Source: Nitrobium sp046350935 (lineage in GTDB: Bacteria; Nitrospirota; Thermodesulfovibrionia; Thermodesulfovibrionales; Dissulfurispiraceae). Taken from it: a stretch of 64,000 nt of DNA. The DNA lies in NCBI GenBank assembly GCA_046350935.1, contig JAXLZK010000017.1, positions 4,429 to 68,428 on the forward strand, written 5' to 3'. A model generated the notes under the pieces. It searched no databases and was not told the origin of the DNA. It worked only from the letters and a program-made list of their open reading frames with translations. Shown in pieces: positions 1 through 7,688 of this stretch (position 1 is the stretch's first letter; each line of letters opens with the position of its first letter). The position numbers and the translations under genes are program-made.

Positions 1-507
1 AATGGGGACCAGCACGTCTCCCTCTTCGTTGCGCACCTCCCAATCTCCGCGCTTCAACTGCTCGAGGTCGCGCTTCGCCTCCCGGTACACCCTGCTGTCG
101 GGCGAGTAGTAGAGCCCCTCCCCGTAGATGCTCATGCTCGATGCCGCCACCAGCCTCTCCACCGGCTTTTTGATCAGGGCTTCGAGGAGCACCGCGGTCC
201 CCCTCGTGTTCACATCCAGGTACTTTTCGACTTCGTACATACTCTGCCCCACGCCGACCGCCGCGGCAAAGTGGTAGACTGCGTCGATGCCTTCGAGGGC
301 GCGCTCCACGGCCGCGGGGTCCCTCACGTCGCCGATCTGCAGCTCCACTGCGGGGTTCAGATAGTCGGGCCTCTGCCGTTCAGGGCCGTGCACCTGCTCG
401 GAGAGATTGTCGAGGGCGCGGACGCGGTATCCACGCCTGAGCAGCTCGTCTGCCAGATGCGAACCGATGAAGCCTGCTCCTCCGGTAATCAAGATGTGCT
501 TGCCCAA
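1..507 (-). CDS. NAD-dependent epimerase/dehydratase (extended SDR), C-terminus off window
   Basis: Cytoplasmic sugar-nucleotide epimerase or dehydratase of the extended short-chain dehydrogenase family; only the N-terminal 169 codons are here. The Rossmann glycine motif ITGGAGFIGSHL sits at about residues 7-18, followed by an acidic NAD-binding LDNLS, a GDVRD motif, and YHFAA and SSMSIYGEG segments typical of UDP-glucose 4-epimerase-like enzymes. The start is a TTG at 505-507, chosen because a perfect AGGAGG lies just upstream and it gives the canonical GKHILITGG N-terminus. The exact substrate cannot be told without the C-terminal half. It may be driven by the minus-strand promoter at 892-920. 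Confidence 0.88.
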   Translation of the reverse strand, partial: MGKHILITGGAGFIGSHLADELLRRGYRVRALDNLSEQVHGPERQRPDYLNPAVELQIGDVRDPAAVERALEGIDAVYHFAAAVGVGQSMYEVEKYLDVNTRGTAVLLEALIKKPVERLVAASSMSIYGEGLYYSPDSRVYREAKRDLEQLKRGDWEVRNEEGDVLVPI

Positions 508-1019
508 TGGTTGCCTCCTGTAAAGATGGTCTGCGTTTTCCCCCGCCTGCTCCCCTCCTGAACGCAGGGGGAAGCGGCTTCCGCCGCAGCGCCCTCCGGC
601 GTGTACCGGGAAAGGACTCCTGCGGGAAAAGGGTGTCCGCTTGGCGTAGTGCGTGCCGGTGTGTGCCGGGAAATCCGGTGCTGCAGGTTAATACAGTTCC
701 CTTGTTGTTTGTTCCGGAATCGGTCTGCCGTTCAGGTGTGCGGGCGCACTCTCTTCTGCCCGGGGCGCGAAAGGTTCGGATCACGCGCCTGCTGCGTTCT
801 GTGCAAAGGTTTCCTCCCTTGCCGTGTCCTGAAAGAGAACGAGGAGAGATGCGTCGGCGGAGGAAGCTATCTAAGTACCCTTCTCAATAAACTTATAGCA
901 GACAAAAAAGGGCTTGTCAACAAAGAGGGGCGCGCCCTGAAGAAATACCTCTCCGGAGTACGGTATACTATTTCCCGACGGCACTTCGCCGCACATCCTG
1001 TCTCACAGAGGAGTGACGT
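508..1019. other. Intergenic region between divergent genes
   Basis: This 512-base stretch has no convincing gene. Reading minus, it carries a strong sigma70-type promoter (892-920) and then a leader of about 380 bases with several local inverted repeats (for example GGCGCG/CGCGCC and GTGC/GCAC pairs around 735-800) before the epimerase start. Reading plus, a TATACT hexamer at 964-969 may serve the TPR gene, though I see no good -35. Short frames here on both strands lack ribosome-binding sites and protein-like composition. Confidence 0.5.
892..920 (-). promoter_or_regulatory. Sigma70-type promoter
   Basis: On the minus strand, a perfect TTGACA (915-920) is separated by 17 bases from TATAAG (892-897). 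It points toward the epimerase at 507, implying a 5' leader of about 380 bases, or a separate small RNA in that interval. Confidence 0.65.
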
Positions 1020-1631
1020 ATGCATACGATACAGCGTATCTTTTTTTGGATCGTGCTGGTTTTCCTGCCCTGCACTGCCGCCGCAGCGGCGGCAGACCCG
1101 CAGGCCCTCTTCGACAGCGCCGGCGCCGCCTTCAACGAGGGCCGGTACGACCGGGCCATAAAGGAGTTCAGCAGCCTGCTTTCGCTGGTCCCGGACGTGG
1201 CGGACGCGTATTATTACCGGGGCCTCTCCTACTACCGGACCGGCAGATACGACGAGGCGATTGAGGACTTCACGAAGGCGGCGTCCCTGTATCCCCAGCC
1301 CCACGACGCCGAACTGTACCATAACCGGGGACTTGCCTATTTCAAGAAGGGCGACTACCCGCGGGCCATCGAAGACGACACCCGCGCCCTCTCCCTCAAG
1401 CCCGACTACGTCGAGGCGTACCATAACCGCGGGGTGGCCCGGTCCCGGAGAGGCAATTACGACGAGGCCATCGAGGACTTCAATAAGGCCATCTCCCTGA
1501 AGCCGTCCCATGCGGAAGCCTACTTTTCGCGCGGATTCGCCTACGTGCAGAAGGCCGCCGCCGATTTCCAAAGGGTATGCGATATGGGAAACCAGAAGGC
1601 GTGCGACAATCTGAAACAGCTCGCACAATAA
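1020..1631 (+). CDS. Exported TPR-repeat protein
   Basis: A 203-residue protein with an N-terminal signal peptide (hydrophobic core WIVLVFLPCTAAAAAA, about residues 10-25) and then about four tetratricopeptide repeats carrying the pattern YxxRGLxYxxxGxYDxAIxDFxxAxxLxP, ending in a Cys-containing tail (CDMGNQKAC). TPRs are protein-interaction scaffolds, so it probably acts in the periplasm; no partner is evident. A GAGGAG ribosome site precedes the ATG, and a TATACT box lies at 964-969. The last repeat looks shortened: AYVQK runs straight into AAADFQ without the usual helix turn, suggesting an in-frame deletion. Confidence 0.85.
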   Translation: MHTIQRIFFWIVLVFLPCTAAAAAADPQALFDSAGAAFNEGRYDRAIKEFSSLLSLVPDVADAYYYRGLSYYRTGRYDEAIEDFTKAASLYPQPHDAELYHNRGLAYFKKGDYPRAIEDDTRALSLKPDYVEAYHNRGVARSRRGNYDEAIEDFNKAISLKPSHAEAYFSRGFAYVQKAAADFQRVCDMGNQKACDNLKQLAQ

Positions 1632-1721
1632 AGGCAGAGCAAAGATAAAGATAGAGTGAAGCGGAATAAACCAGACACTCTGATTTCTATTTTTTCCCGT
1701 TTTGATCTGTAGGTACCTGCT

Positions 1722-2423
1722 TCACCCTGTTTTACTCTGTCTCTCTCTGTTTTCTCTCTGCCTTTTTTTCCAGAGGATCGGGCCGAGGAGAAGAAGCGTC
1801 ATCAGGGCCAGGGCCAGGATGAAGCCCGGCGAGAAAATATCCTGCAGGGAAGAGAGGGTCCGGAGCTGCTGGCCCGCAAAGCTGAACGCGGCCGCGCCGG
1901 GGCACATCCCCACCAAGGTCGTCCACAGGAAGGTCCGGTACGGCGTACCGGAGAGTCCTGCCAGAAAGTTTACGAGGAAGAAAGGGGCAAACGGAAGAAC
2001 GCGGAGGGTGAGCAGGTAGAGGGGGCCGTTCTTCCGTATCTCCTCATTGAGCCACGACAGATGAAAGCGGTATTTCTCGTGCACCCAGTTTCCCGCCAGA
2101 TACCGTGCGGAGAAGAAGGCGAGGGAGGAGCCCAGGAGCGCTCCCGCAGTCGCATAGAGGGCGCCCGGAAGCGCTCCGAACAGAAAGCCCCCGGCAATGG
2201 TGAGCACCAGCGTTCCGGGGAGGAAGAAAGCGGTGGAGAGATACAGGGCGATAAAGACCGCCACCGCCCTGTAATAATGGGCATCCACGTACCGCCACAG
2301 GACTCCGCTGTTTTCCTTCAGCCTCGAAAAAGAAATGTATTCGCCGAATACCGTGAAACGCAGCACGAGCACCGCGGCGATCAGAAGGACGAACGCAATG
2401 ACCTTTGCCCGGTCTCTTTTCAT
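1722..2423 (-). CDS. TVP38/TMEM64 (VTT/DedA-like) membrane protein
   Basis: A 233-residue integral membrane protein of the SNARE-associated/VTT family, thought to act in lipid scrambling or envelope homeostasis. An N-terminal transmembrane segment (about residues 7-25) is followed by a second helix, then the family core with FLPGTLVLTIAGGFLFG, GALLGSSLAFFSARYL and the later LRVLPFAPFFLVNFLAGL and FSFAGQQL motifs. The reading frame is open to 2621, but the upstream residues look like noise. I chose ATG 2421-2423 (MKRDRAKV), which puts the first helix at the N-terminus. It converges with the TPR gene. VTT proteins often co-occur with the EEP and PLD families found just downstream. Confidence 0.85.
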   Translation of the reverse strand: MKRDRAKVIAFVLLIAAVLVLRFTVFGEYISFSRLKENSGVLWRYVDAHYYRAVAVFIALYLSTAFFLPGTLVLTIAGGFLFGALPGALYATAGALLGSSLAFFSARYLAGNWVHEKYRFHLSWLNEEIRKNGPLYLLTLRVLPFAPFFLVNFLAGLSGTPYRTFLWTTLVGMCPGAAAFSFAGQQLRTLSSLQDIFSPGFILALALMTLLLLGPILWKKRQRENRERQSKTG

Positions 2424-2614
2424 GATGTTTCCCCGGCAGGGGGGCCCCGATGGGGAGACCTCCCGGTAAGAGGAGAAAGCAGAGGACGGTCGCCCCGTAT
2501 ACCCGCATCTTTCCGTGGGTGCGCTTCTCATGCGAATTCCTCTTCCAAATAGTAGCACTTTCCCCCAGGAACGCAAAGGAAGCCGGCAGCGCCGTACGCT
2601 GGAGAGCCCGGCGA

Positions 2615-2643
2615 TTGACATTTTTCAGGGTGTCGGGTAAGCT
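2615..2643 (+). promoter_or_regulatory. Promoter of the Mn riboswitch/carbonic anhydrase transcript
   Basis: TTGACA (2615-2620), a 17-base spacer and TAAGCT (2638-2643) lie directly upstream of the riboswitch aptamer. Transcription would start around 2650, a few bases before the P1 stem. Between this site and the TVP38 start (2424-2614) I see nothing else. Confidence 0.6.
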
Positions 2644-2653
2644 ACGTAGCATA

Positions 2654-2793
2654 GTAAAGGGAGTAGCTGAAGCAGCGGAGAGCGTCGTCACGTCCGATAC
2701 GGAAACCCGTATCCGGCCGGCACCGCTGACAAGAAGTACTTGAAAGCAGGACCTTTACCACAAATGCCCCCTGTTTGCGGTAAAGGTCTTTTT
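2654..2793 (+). promoter_or_regulatory. yybP-ykoY manganese riboswitch with intrinsic terminator
   Basis: The aptamer shows the family hallmarks in order: P1 strand GTAAAGG (2654-2660), the AGTAGC motif, CAGCGG pairing with CCGCTG across the junction, TCGTCA, a GATACGG/CCGTATC hairpin followed by CGG, GCTGACA, and closing CCTTTAC (2752-2758). The closing P1 strand is also the 5' arm of a terminator: GACCTTTACC (2750-2759) pairs perfectly with GGTAAAGGTC (2779-2788), followed by TTTTT. Metal-bound P1 and the terminator are mutually exclusive, so this is a transcriptional ON switch. Established members of this family sense Mn2+; use of the ligand here is inferred. Confidence 0.92.
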
Positions 2794-2808
2794 ATTGGGA
2801 GCGCGCTC

Positions 2809-3441
2809 GTGGAAAAGCTCTACAAGGGCATCCATACCTTTCAAAATTCTTTTTTCAAGAAGGAAGAGGACTTCTTCAGGAGACTCTCGGAGCGGCAGAC
2901 TCCCGAGGTGCTCTTCATCACCTGCGCGGACGCGCGGGTGGACCCCAACCTCGTAACGCAGAGCAGGCCGGGCGAGCTCTTCATCGTGCGGAACGTCGGC
3001 AACATAGTCCCCCCGCATGACGCCATCAACGACAAGAACAGCGTTGCGGCCGCCATGGAGTTCGCCGTCATGGGGCTGAGGGTGACCGATATTATCGTAT
3101 GCGGGCACTCAAACTGCGGTGCGATGCAGGCGCTTTTCATGGAAGAGGAGGCGTTCGAGGGAATGCACCACTTCCGGGAATGGATGAAACTGGCCTCCCC
3201 CGTACGCCACATCGTCAACCGTTTCTATCCCTCCGCGCACGCCTCCGAGGAGGTGCGGAGGAGGATCGTCGAGGAGGAAAACGTTCTCCTGCAACTGAGC
3301 AACATCCAGACATATCCTTTTGTCCTGAAAGCGCTGGAGGAAGGGGCGCTGCATCTCCACGGATGGTACTACGACATAAGGACAGGAGACATCTTCTCTT
3401 TCAATCCCGCGACCGACAAATTCGAAAAAATACAGAAGTGA
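2809..3441 (+). CDS. Beta-class carbonic anhydrase
   Basis: Converts CO2 and water to bicarbonate and a proton in the cytoplasm. The 210-residue length is normal for the beta class. Zinc ligands and the catalytic dyad are intact: Cys39 and Asp41 in CADAR, with Arg43, then His100 and Cys103 in HSNCGAM; the FIVRNVGNIVPP motif lies between. I chose the GTG at 2809-2811, preceded by GGGAG, because it gives the family-typical MEKLYKGIHTFQ N-terminus. An in-frame ATG at 2740 would place the start inside the riboswitch terminator. The gene is the only one downstream of the Mn riboswitch on this strand before the next promoter. Confidence 0.92.
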   Translation: MEKLYKGIHTFQNSFFKKEEDFFRRLSERQTPEVLFITCADARVDPNLVTQSRPGELFIVRNVGNIVPPHDAINDKNSVAAAMEFAVMGLRVTDIIVCGHSNCGAMQALFMEEEAFEGMHHFREWMKLASPVRHIVNRFYPSAHASEEVRRRIVEEENVLLQLSNIQTYPFVLKALEEGALHLHGWYYDIRTGDIFSFNPATDKFEKIQK

Positions 3442-3496
3442 GGCCTTCGAGGCGGTGCGGAAGGACCGCTCCCGGATGCGGAGGGGGCGGAAGCTG

Positions 3497-3505
3497 TGGT
3501 ATACT
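3497..3505 (+). promoter_or_regulatory. Extended -10 promoter candidate
   Basis: TGG followed by TATACT (3500-3505) forms an extended -10 element with no clear -35. It would start a transcript about 118 bases before the EEP gene and thereby separate it from the riboswitch-controlled unit. Confidence 0.4.
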
Positions 3506-3629
3506 AGAGCTGGAGTGCTTCGCAGCGTGACTGTCTTCGTAATCCCCCGGAATTCACCTCTTCACCCGGATACTGCCGCTCCGGTGCTCCCCGGCGCGGA
3601 GCACGCATCATAGCAGACGCATTGTTTCA

Positions 3630-4367
3630 ATGAGCAGCAGATCGTTGCGCATCATGACATATAACGTGCATAGCTGCATCGGACGGGACAGCAGGGTCGC
3701 TCCGTTGCGGATCGCCGCCATCATCGCCCAGTACGAGCCCGATGTGGTGGCCCTCCAGGAGCTGGACGTAGGCAGGAAGCGCACCGACAAGGTACATCAG
3801 GCAGCCAGGATAGCGGAGCACCTGAATATGGACTTCCATTTCCATCCTTCGTTTCAGATCGGAGAGGAGCAGTTCGGCAACGCGATCCTGAGCCGGCTCC
3901 CCATGAGGATGGTGAAGGCAGGCACCCTTCCCGGCTTCCCGCACCGCCGCCACGAAAAACGGGGCGCCCTGTGGGCCTCCGTCAGTGTGGGCGGCAAGGA
4001 GCTTCAGGTCTTTACCACGCACCTGGGACTCCACCGGAAGGAGCGCCATGTACAGGCCGATACGCTCCTCGGCCCGGAGTGGGCGTCGCATTCGTGCTGC
4101 ACTGCGCCCCTCGTGGTCTGCGGAGACCTCAATGCCCTGCCCTTTTCGTCCGTATACAAGCGGTTCCGCGGCAGTCTCCGGGACGTGCAGCTCTCCCATT
4201 CCCTCGCACGGCCGCGCAACACCTATCCGAGCATCTATCCGTTGGCGCGCATCGATCACATCTTTTCCAGCAATGAAGTCATGGTCAGGGACCTCCAGGT
4301 GCCCCGGACCCGGATGACGAGCACCGCGTCCGACCACCTCCCGCTTATCGTCGAAGTAAGCATCTGA
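3630..4367 (+). CDS. Endonuclease/exonuclease/phosphatase (EEP) family protein
   Basis: A 245-residue metal-dependent phosphoesterase of the EEP (DNase I/sphingomyelinase-like) fold. Visible family motifs are the N-terminal LRIMTYNVHSC, the metal-binding Glu in VVALQELD, FTTHLGLH, the CGDLNALP motif, IDHIF and the C-terminal SDHLPL catalytic His. There is no signal peptide. Such proteins next to a phospholipase D homologue are commonly linked to phospholipid metabolism, but the substrate could be nucleic acid or lipid. The ATG at 3630 has no strong ribosome site; the internal ATG at 3654 is an alternative. The PLD gene follows 54 bases later and is probably cotranscribed. Confidence 0.85.
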   Translation: MSSRSLRIMTYNVHSCIGRDSRVAPLRIAAIIAQYEPDVVALQELDVGRKRTDKVHQAARIAEHLNMDFHFHPSFQIGEEQFGNAILSRLPMRMVKAGTLPGFPHRRHEKRGALWASVSVGGKELQVFTTHLGLHRKERHVQADTLLGPEWASHSCCTAPLVVCGDLNALPFSSVYKRFRGSLRDVQLSHSLARPRNTYPSIYPLARIDHIFSSNEVMVRDLQVPRTRMTSTASDHLPLIVEVSI

Positions 4368-4421
4368 AGCCGCCGCCCCCCTGCAGGGGGCTCCGGAAGA
4401 GGAAGAGAGGGGCGAGCAGCC

Positions 4422-5981
4422 ATGAAGCGGATACTCAGAAAAGGCCGTAACTGCTGGCACACCGGCAAGGTGGACGGGTCGGGGGTCCTGGTGGACGGGC
4501 GCGATTATTACCGCCTCTTTTACCATGCGGCGCTGAACGCCCGGGACTACCTCCTCATCTCCGGCTGGCAATTCGACAGCGAGACGGCCCTTCTCCGCGG
4601 AGAGGACATGAAGGAGGCCCGGGGCGACGTCCGCTTCCTCGCCTTTCTCAACAGCCTCTGCGAACTGAATCCCTCCCTCCGGATCTACATCCTCGCATGG
4701 GACTTCAGCATCATTTTCCTCATGGAGCGCGAGTGGCTCCAGGAATGGATATTCAACTGGATGACCAGCGAGCGCCTCTCGTTCCGCTTCGACGGCAGCC
4801 ACGCGCTCGGCGCGAGCCAGCACCAGAAGTTCACGGTGATCGACGGCGCAGTGGCCTTTGCAGGGGGCATGGACATCTGCGCCGGCAGGTGGGACGACCG
4901 CAGGCACGCGGCGCTGAACCCCTCGCGGATGAATCCGGACGGCAAATTCTACGGCCCCTACCACGAAGTGCAGGCCTACTTTTCCGGACCGCTTGCGGAG
5001 CGTCTGAGCGAGCTGTTCGTCTCGCGCTGGAAGAGCGCCTCGGGGGAGGACCTTGTGCTGCCCCCCGCCCGGAAAGGGGCGTATCTGCCCGAGCAGGAGC
5101 CGGGGGTGCCTCTCGCCGCACGCTGGGCGTCCCTGAGCCGCACCCAGGCCGCGACCCTCACCGGGTCCCCCTTTTCGATACGGGAGATCCGCTCCCTCTA
5201 CCTCGATGCACTCCAAGCGGCCCAGAGGCTCATCTACCTCGAAAACCAGTATTTCAGCTCGTGCGCCCTCTATCAGGCGCTCCTGGACAGGATGCGGGAA
5301 GCCGGGCGGCCGAAGCTCCAGATCGTCATCATCCTTCCGAAGATGCCGCAGGACCTCGTCGAGGAAATCGCCGTCGGCGTCTCGCAGGAGGAAATCCTCC
5401 GCTCCCTCCGGGATACGGCCGCTGCGACGGGGCACTCCCTCGGCATCTATTACACGACGGCGACAGCGGAAGACGGAAGGGAGGTCCCCGTTTATATCCA
5501 CTCGAAGCTCCTGCTGGTGGACGACCGCTTCCTGACCGTCGGATCGGCAAACACCACCAACAGGAGCATGGGACTGGACACGGAGCTGAACCTCTCGTGG
5601 GAAGCGGCGCACCGCTGGCAGCGGCGCCTCCTGAGCTCCCTGCGCAGGCTCCGCGCCGACCTCCTCGCGGAGCATACCGGCGTGGAATCAGGCGGAAAGG
5701 ACGGCGCCTTCACCCGGATCGAGGGCCTCGTGGAGCATCTCGACCTCCTTGCCGAACGGCCGGACGGACGCCTCCGCCGGCATACCCTGAAGAGCTCCCC
5801 CGGCTACAAGGAGTGGTTGAGCCCCCTGAAGCTCGACAACTATATCTTCGACCCGGAGAAGACGCTGATCGAGGAGGACCTGTACGAGCTGATCGCCTCC
5901 GACACGAGCTCGATGTTCGCCGGGGGGATCACCCTGCTCAGGAAATGGCTTCAGAACAGAAACGGAGTGGTGCGCCCCTGA
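4422..5981 (+). CDS. Phospholipase D-family protein (cardiolipin synthase-like)
   Basis: A 519-residue PLD-superfamily enzyme with two HKD catalytic motifs: His134/Lys136/Asp141 in HQKFTVID, and His360/Lys362/Asp367 in HSKLLLVDD, each followed by the expected GG(M) or GSAN element. These act together in phosphatidyl transfer or phosphodiester hydrolysis, for example in cardiolipin synthesis. No N-terminal transmembrane helices are present, unlike classic ClsA, so it is soluble or peripheral. About 130 residues follow the second HKD without a motif I recognise. It lies in tandem with the EEP gene and near the VTT-family gene, a combination that also occurs fused in other bacteria. Confidence 0.88.
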   Translation: MKRILRKGRNCWHTGKVDGSGVLVDGRDYYRLFYHAALNARDYLLISGWQFDSETALLRGEDMKEARGDVRFLAFLNSLCELNPSLRIYILAWDFSIIFLMEREWLQEWIFNWMTSERLSFRFDGSHALGASQHQKFTVIDGAVAFAGGMDICAGRWDDRRHAALNPSRMNPDGKFYGPYHEVQAYFSGPLAERLSELFVSRWKSASGEDLVLPPARKGAYLPEQEPGVPLAARWASLSRTQAATLTGSPFSIREIRSLYLDALQAAQRLIYLENQYFSSCALYQALLDRMREAGRPKLQIVIILPKMPQDLVEEIAVGVSQEEILRSLRDTAAATGHSLGIYYTTATAEDGREVPVYIHSKLLLVDDRFLTVGSANTTNRSMGLDTELNLSWEAAHRWQRRLLSSLRRLRADLLAEHTGVESGGKDGAFTRIEGLVEHLDLLAERPDGRLRRHTLKSSPGYKEWLSPLKLDNYIFDPEKTLIEEDLYELIASDTSSMFAGGITLLRKWLQNRNGVVRP

Positions 5982-6018
5982 AGGGCGCTTCCGCCACGGC
6001 CGGAGAGAGGGACGCTCC

Positions 6019-7248
6019 CTACTCCTGCTTGAGAAGGTCCTGCAGGCGGGTGAACTCGCTCAGGGAGCGTGCAACGCAGTCCTCTATCGCCAACCCCAGG
6101 AAGTAGTTCCCGGTCAGGAGGAGGCGTTTTCCCGCGAGCCCGCCGTCCACCGACTCCACCACCTGCCGCTGGCCCACCGCGAGGGAAGGCAATGCGCTCC
6201 GGCGGAAGACGCATTCCTCCATCTGCCCCGCCTGCACCACCGCCGCGCTGCGCCGGCGCTTCGCCTCGTCGTCCAGCACTCCCGGTTTGAAGTGGAAGCT
6301 CACCCCGCGGTAGCGGGGATGGGGGACGGTATCGCGGGAGACCGCAGAGAAGAAGGAGTCATTCACCGCGATCAGCCCGGCGAGGGGGGGAAACAACAGA
6401 GCCTTTTCCGTCTCGAACACCGCTCCCGCCGTCTCGATGGTCTTTAAGGGTATCCCGGAAAGGAAGCCCGCGATGTCGGGAAAGGAGGCGCGCAGGAGGC
6501 CGGCGGCAACGGATGCCGGGGTGGCGAGGGCCAGGGAAGCGGCGCTGAAGGAGGTCCCGTCTTCCGTCCCAACGGAAAACCTGTCCTGCCCATAGCCCAC
6601 ACTCCGCACCGCCTTGCCGGTCAGGACGGAGACGCCCTTTCGCGCGCTGAGGGAATCGGTAATCGTCTGGAGCCCCCCTTCGAGGGTAAAACTCTTCAGG
6701 ACATCCTTGCGGCGGGCGCGCCTCTTGAACAGCATGTCGGCGGGAAAACCGCTCGCATCCTGGGATACCACCGCGTTGAACGCGGGAGAGAACACCCTGG
6801 TGAAGTTATTCCTGCCCACAAGGGGGGCATAGTACTCCTCCACGCTCTTGCCGCTCTTCTTCGCGGTAAGGACACGGGGCGCTGAAAGGAGGAGTTCCAG
6901 AAAATCGAGCTGCGACGGGATTGAGCAGATCCTGCCGCCCGCCAGCATCCGGAAGGGGACCTTCTCGCGCTTCCGTATCAGGCCGAGAAGCCCGCACCCC
7001 TCCATGATCCTGATAAGGGTTGTGTACGAGTTATAGCAGGTATGGGCGCCCAGTTCGAGCCAGAAGTCCTCACCATCCATTCCGGACCGGCCCTCACTCC
7101 GCCCCCCGAAACGGTAGGAATGAAAGCAGCCTCCCGTCCTTTCGCTCTCTTCCAGGACCAGCACCTCCATTCCCGCTTCCGCACAGAAGTACGCAAGTCC
7201 GAGTCCGCTGATCCCCGCTCCGACGATAATGATGTCATGCTTCTCCAT
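6019..7248 (-). CDS. FAD-dependent amine oxidase family, protoporphyrinogen oxidase-like
   Basis: A 409-residue flavoprotein. The N-terminal dinucleotide-binding motif IIIVGAGISGLGLAYF (about residues 6-21), the EESERTGGC segment and the C-terminal LLLTGNYFLGLAIEDCVARS motif closing the FAD site match the HemY/PPOX branch, which oxidises protoporphyrinogen IX, as well as carotenoid-desaturase-like relatives. A GAHTCYNSY motif fits neither branch exactly. The ATG at 7246-7248 is preceded by AGGAGG at about ten bases. The gene is convergent with the PLD gene, and no other haem genes are adjacent, so haem biosynthesis is plausible but not proven. Confidence 0.72.
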   Translation of the reverse strand: MEKHDIIIVGAGISGLGLAYFCAEAGMEVLVLEESERTGGCFHSYRFGGRSEGRSGMDGEDFWLELGAHTCYNSYTTLIRIMEGCGLLGLIRKREKVPFRMLAGGRICSIPSQLDFLELLLSAPRVLTAKKSGKSVEEYYAPLVGRNNFTRVFSPAFNAVVSQDASGFPADMLFKRRARRKDVLKSFTLEGGLQTITDSLSARKGVSVLTGKAVRSVGYGQDRFSVGTEDGTSFSAASLALATPASVAAGLLRASFPDIAGFLSGIPLKTIETAGAVFETEKALLFPPLAGLIAVNDSFFSAVSRDTVPHPRYRGVSFHFKPGVLDDEAKRRRSAAVVQAGQMEECVFRRSALPSLAVGQRQVVESVDGGLAGKRLLLTGNYFLGLAIEDCVARSLSEFTRLQDLLKQE

Positions 7249-7343
7249 GCAGGGGATGCCTCCTTTTCGGCACTGCATTATTCTATACGACCGGACGCTC
7301 TTTCGGGAACCATTACCGCCCGCCGGGCGCTCCCTTTCCGGTG

Positions 7344-7565
7344 CTACCCGGCCTCCGAAGCCATCCAGAAGGAGGAAAGGGGGAGCGTCCATCTCCTGAC
7401 AAAGGCGCCCTCCGCATCGTACTCCTTCAGGATGAGGAAGTCGTCGAGCACTTCGGAGATCTCGGTCGTCCCGCGCCCCTCCCGGCTCCTCCCCACCCAG
7501 AACACCCCCGACTCGGTGGTCCCCCGAGCGCCGATGAACCCTTCCAGATATTCCTTATACGTCAT
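7344..7565 (-). CDS. Small conserved-looking protein, function unknown
   Basis: A 73-residue soluble protein starting MTYKEYLEGFIGARG and containing GVFWVGRSREGRG and LDDFLILKEYDAEG; I recognise no family. It is accepted as a real gene because GGAGGAGG lies a few bases before the start, the composition is protein-like and it fills the gap between leuA and the flavoprotein gene on the same strand. A GTG one codon upstream is an alternative start. Confidence 0.6.
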   Translation of the reverse strand: MTYKEYLEGFIGARGTTESGVFWVGRSREGRGTTEISEVLDDFLILKEYDAEGAFVRRWTLPLSSFWMASEAG

Positions 7566-7688
7566 CACGCCCTCCTCCAGTGAGCATTCATCCGCTTTTT
7601 TCTACTCGGCACTACCCGTCCGGTCAGCACATCGGGCGTTGGCTCCCCTCAAGACACGAAAGCGGGTGGATCTTTGCGGGGAGCCCCC

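Noticed and set aside
2740..2808. Upstream ATG start for the carbonic anhydrase
   Set aside because: It lies inside the riboswitch P1/terminator region and would add residues not found in the family; the GTG at 2809 has a ribosome site and the typical N-terminus.
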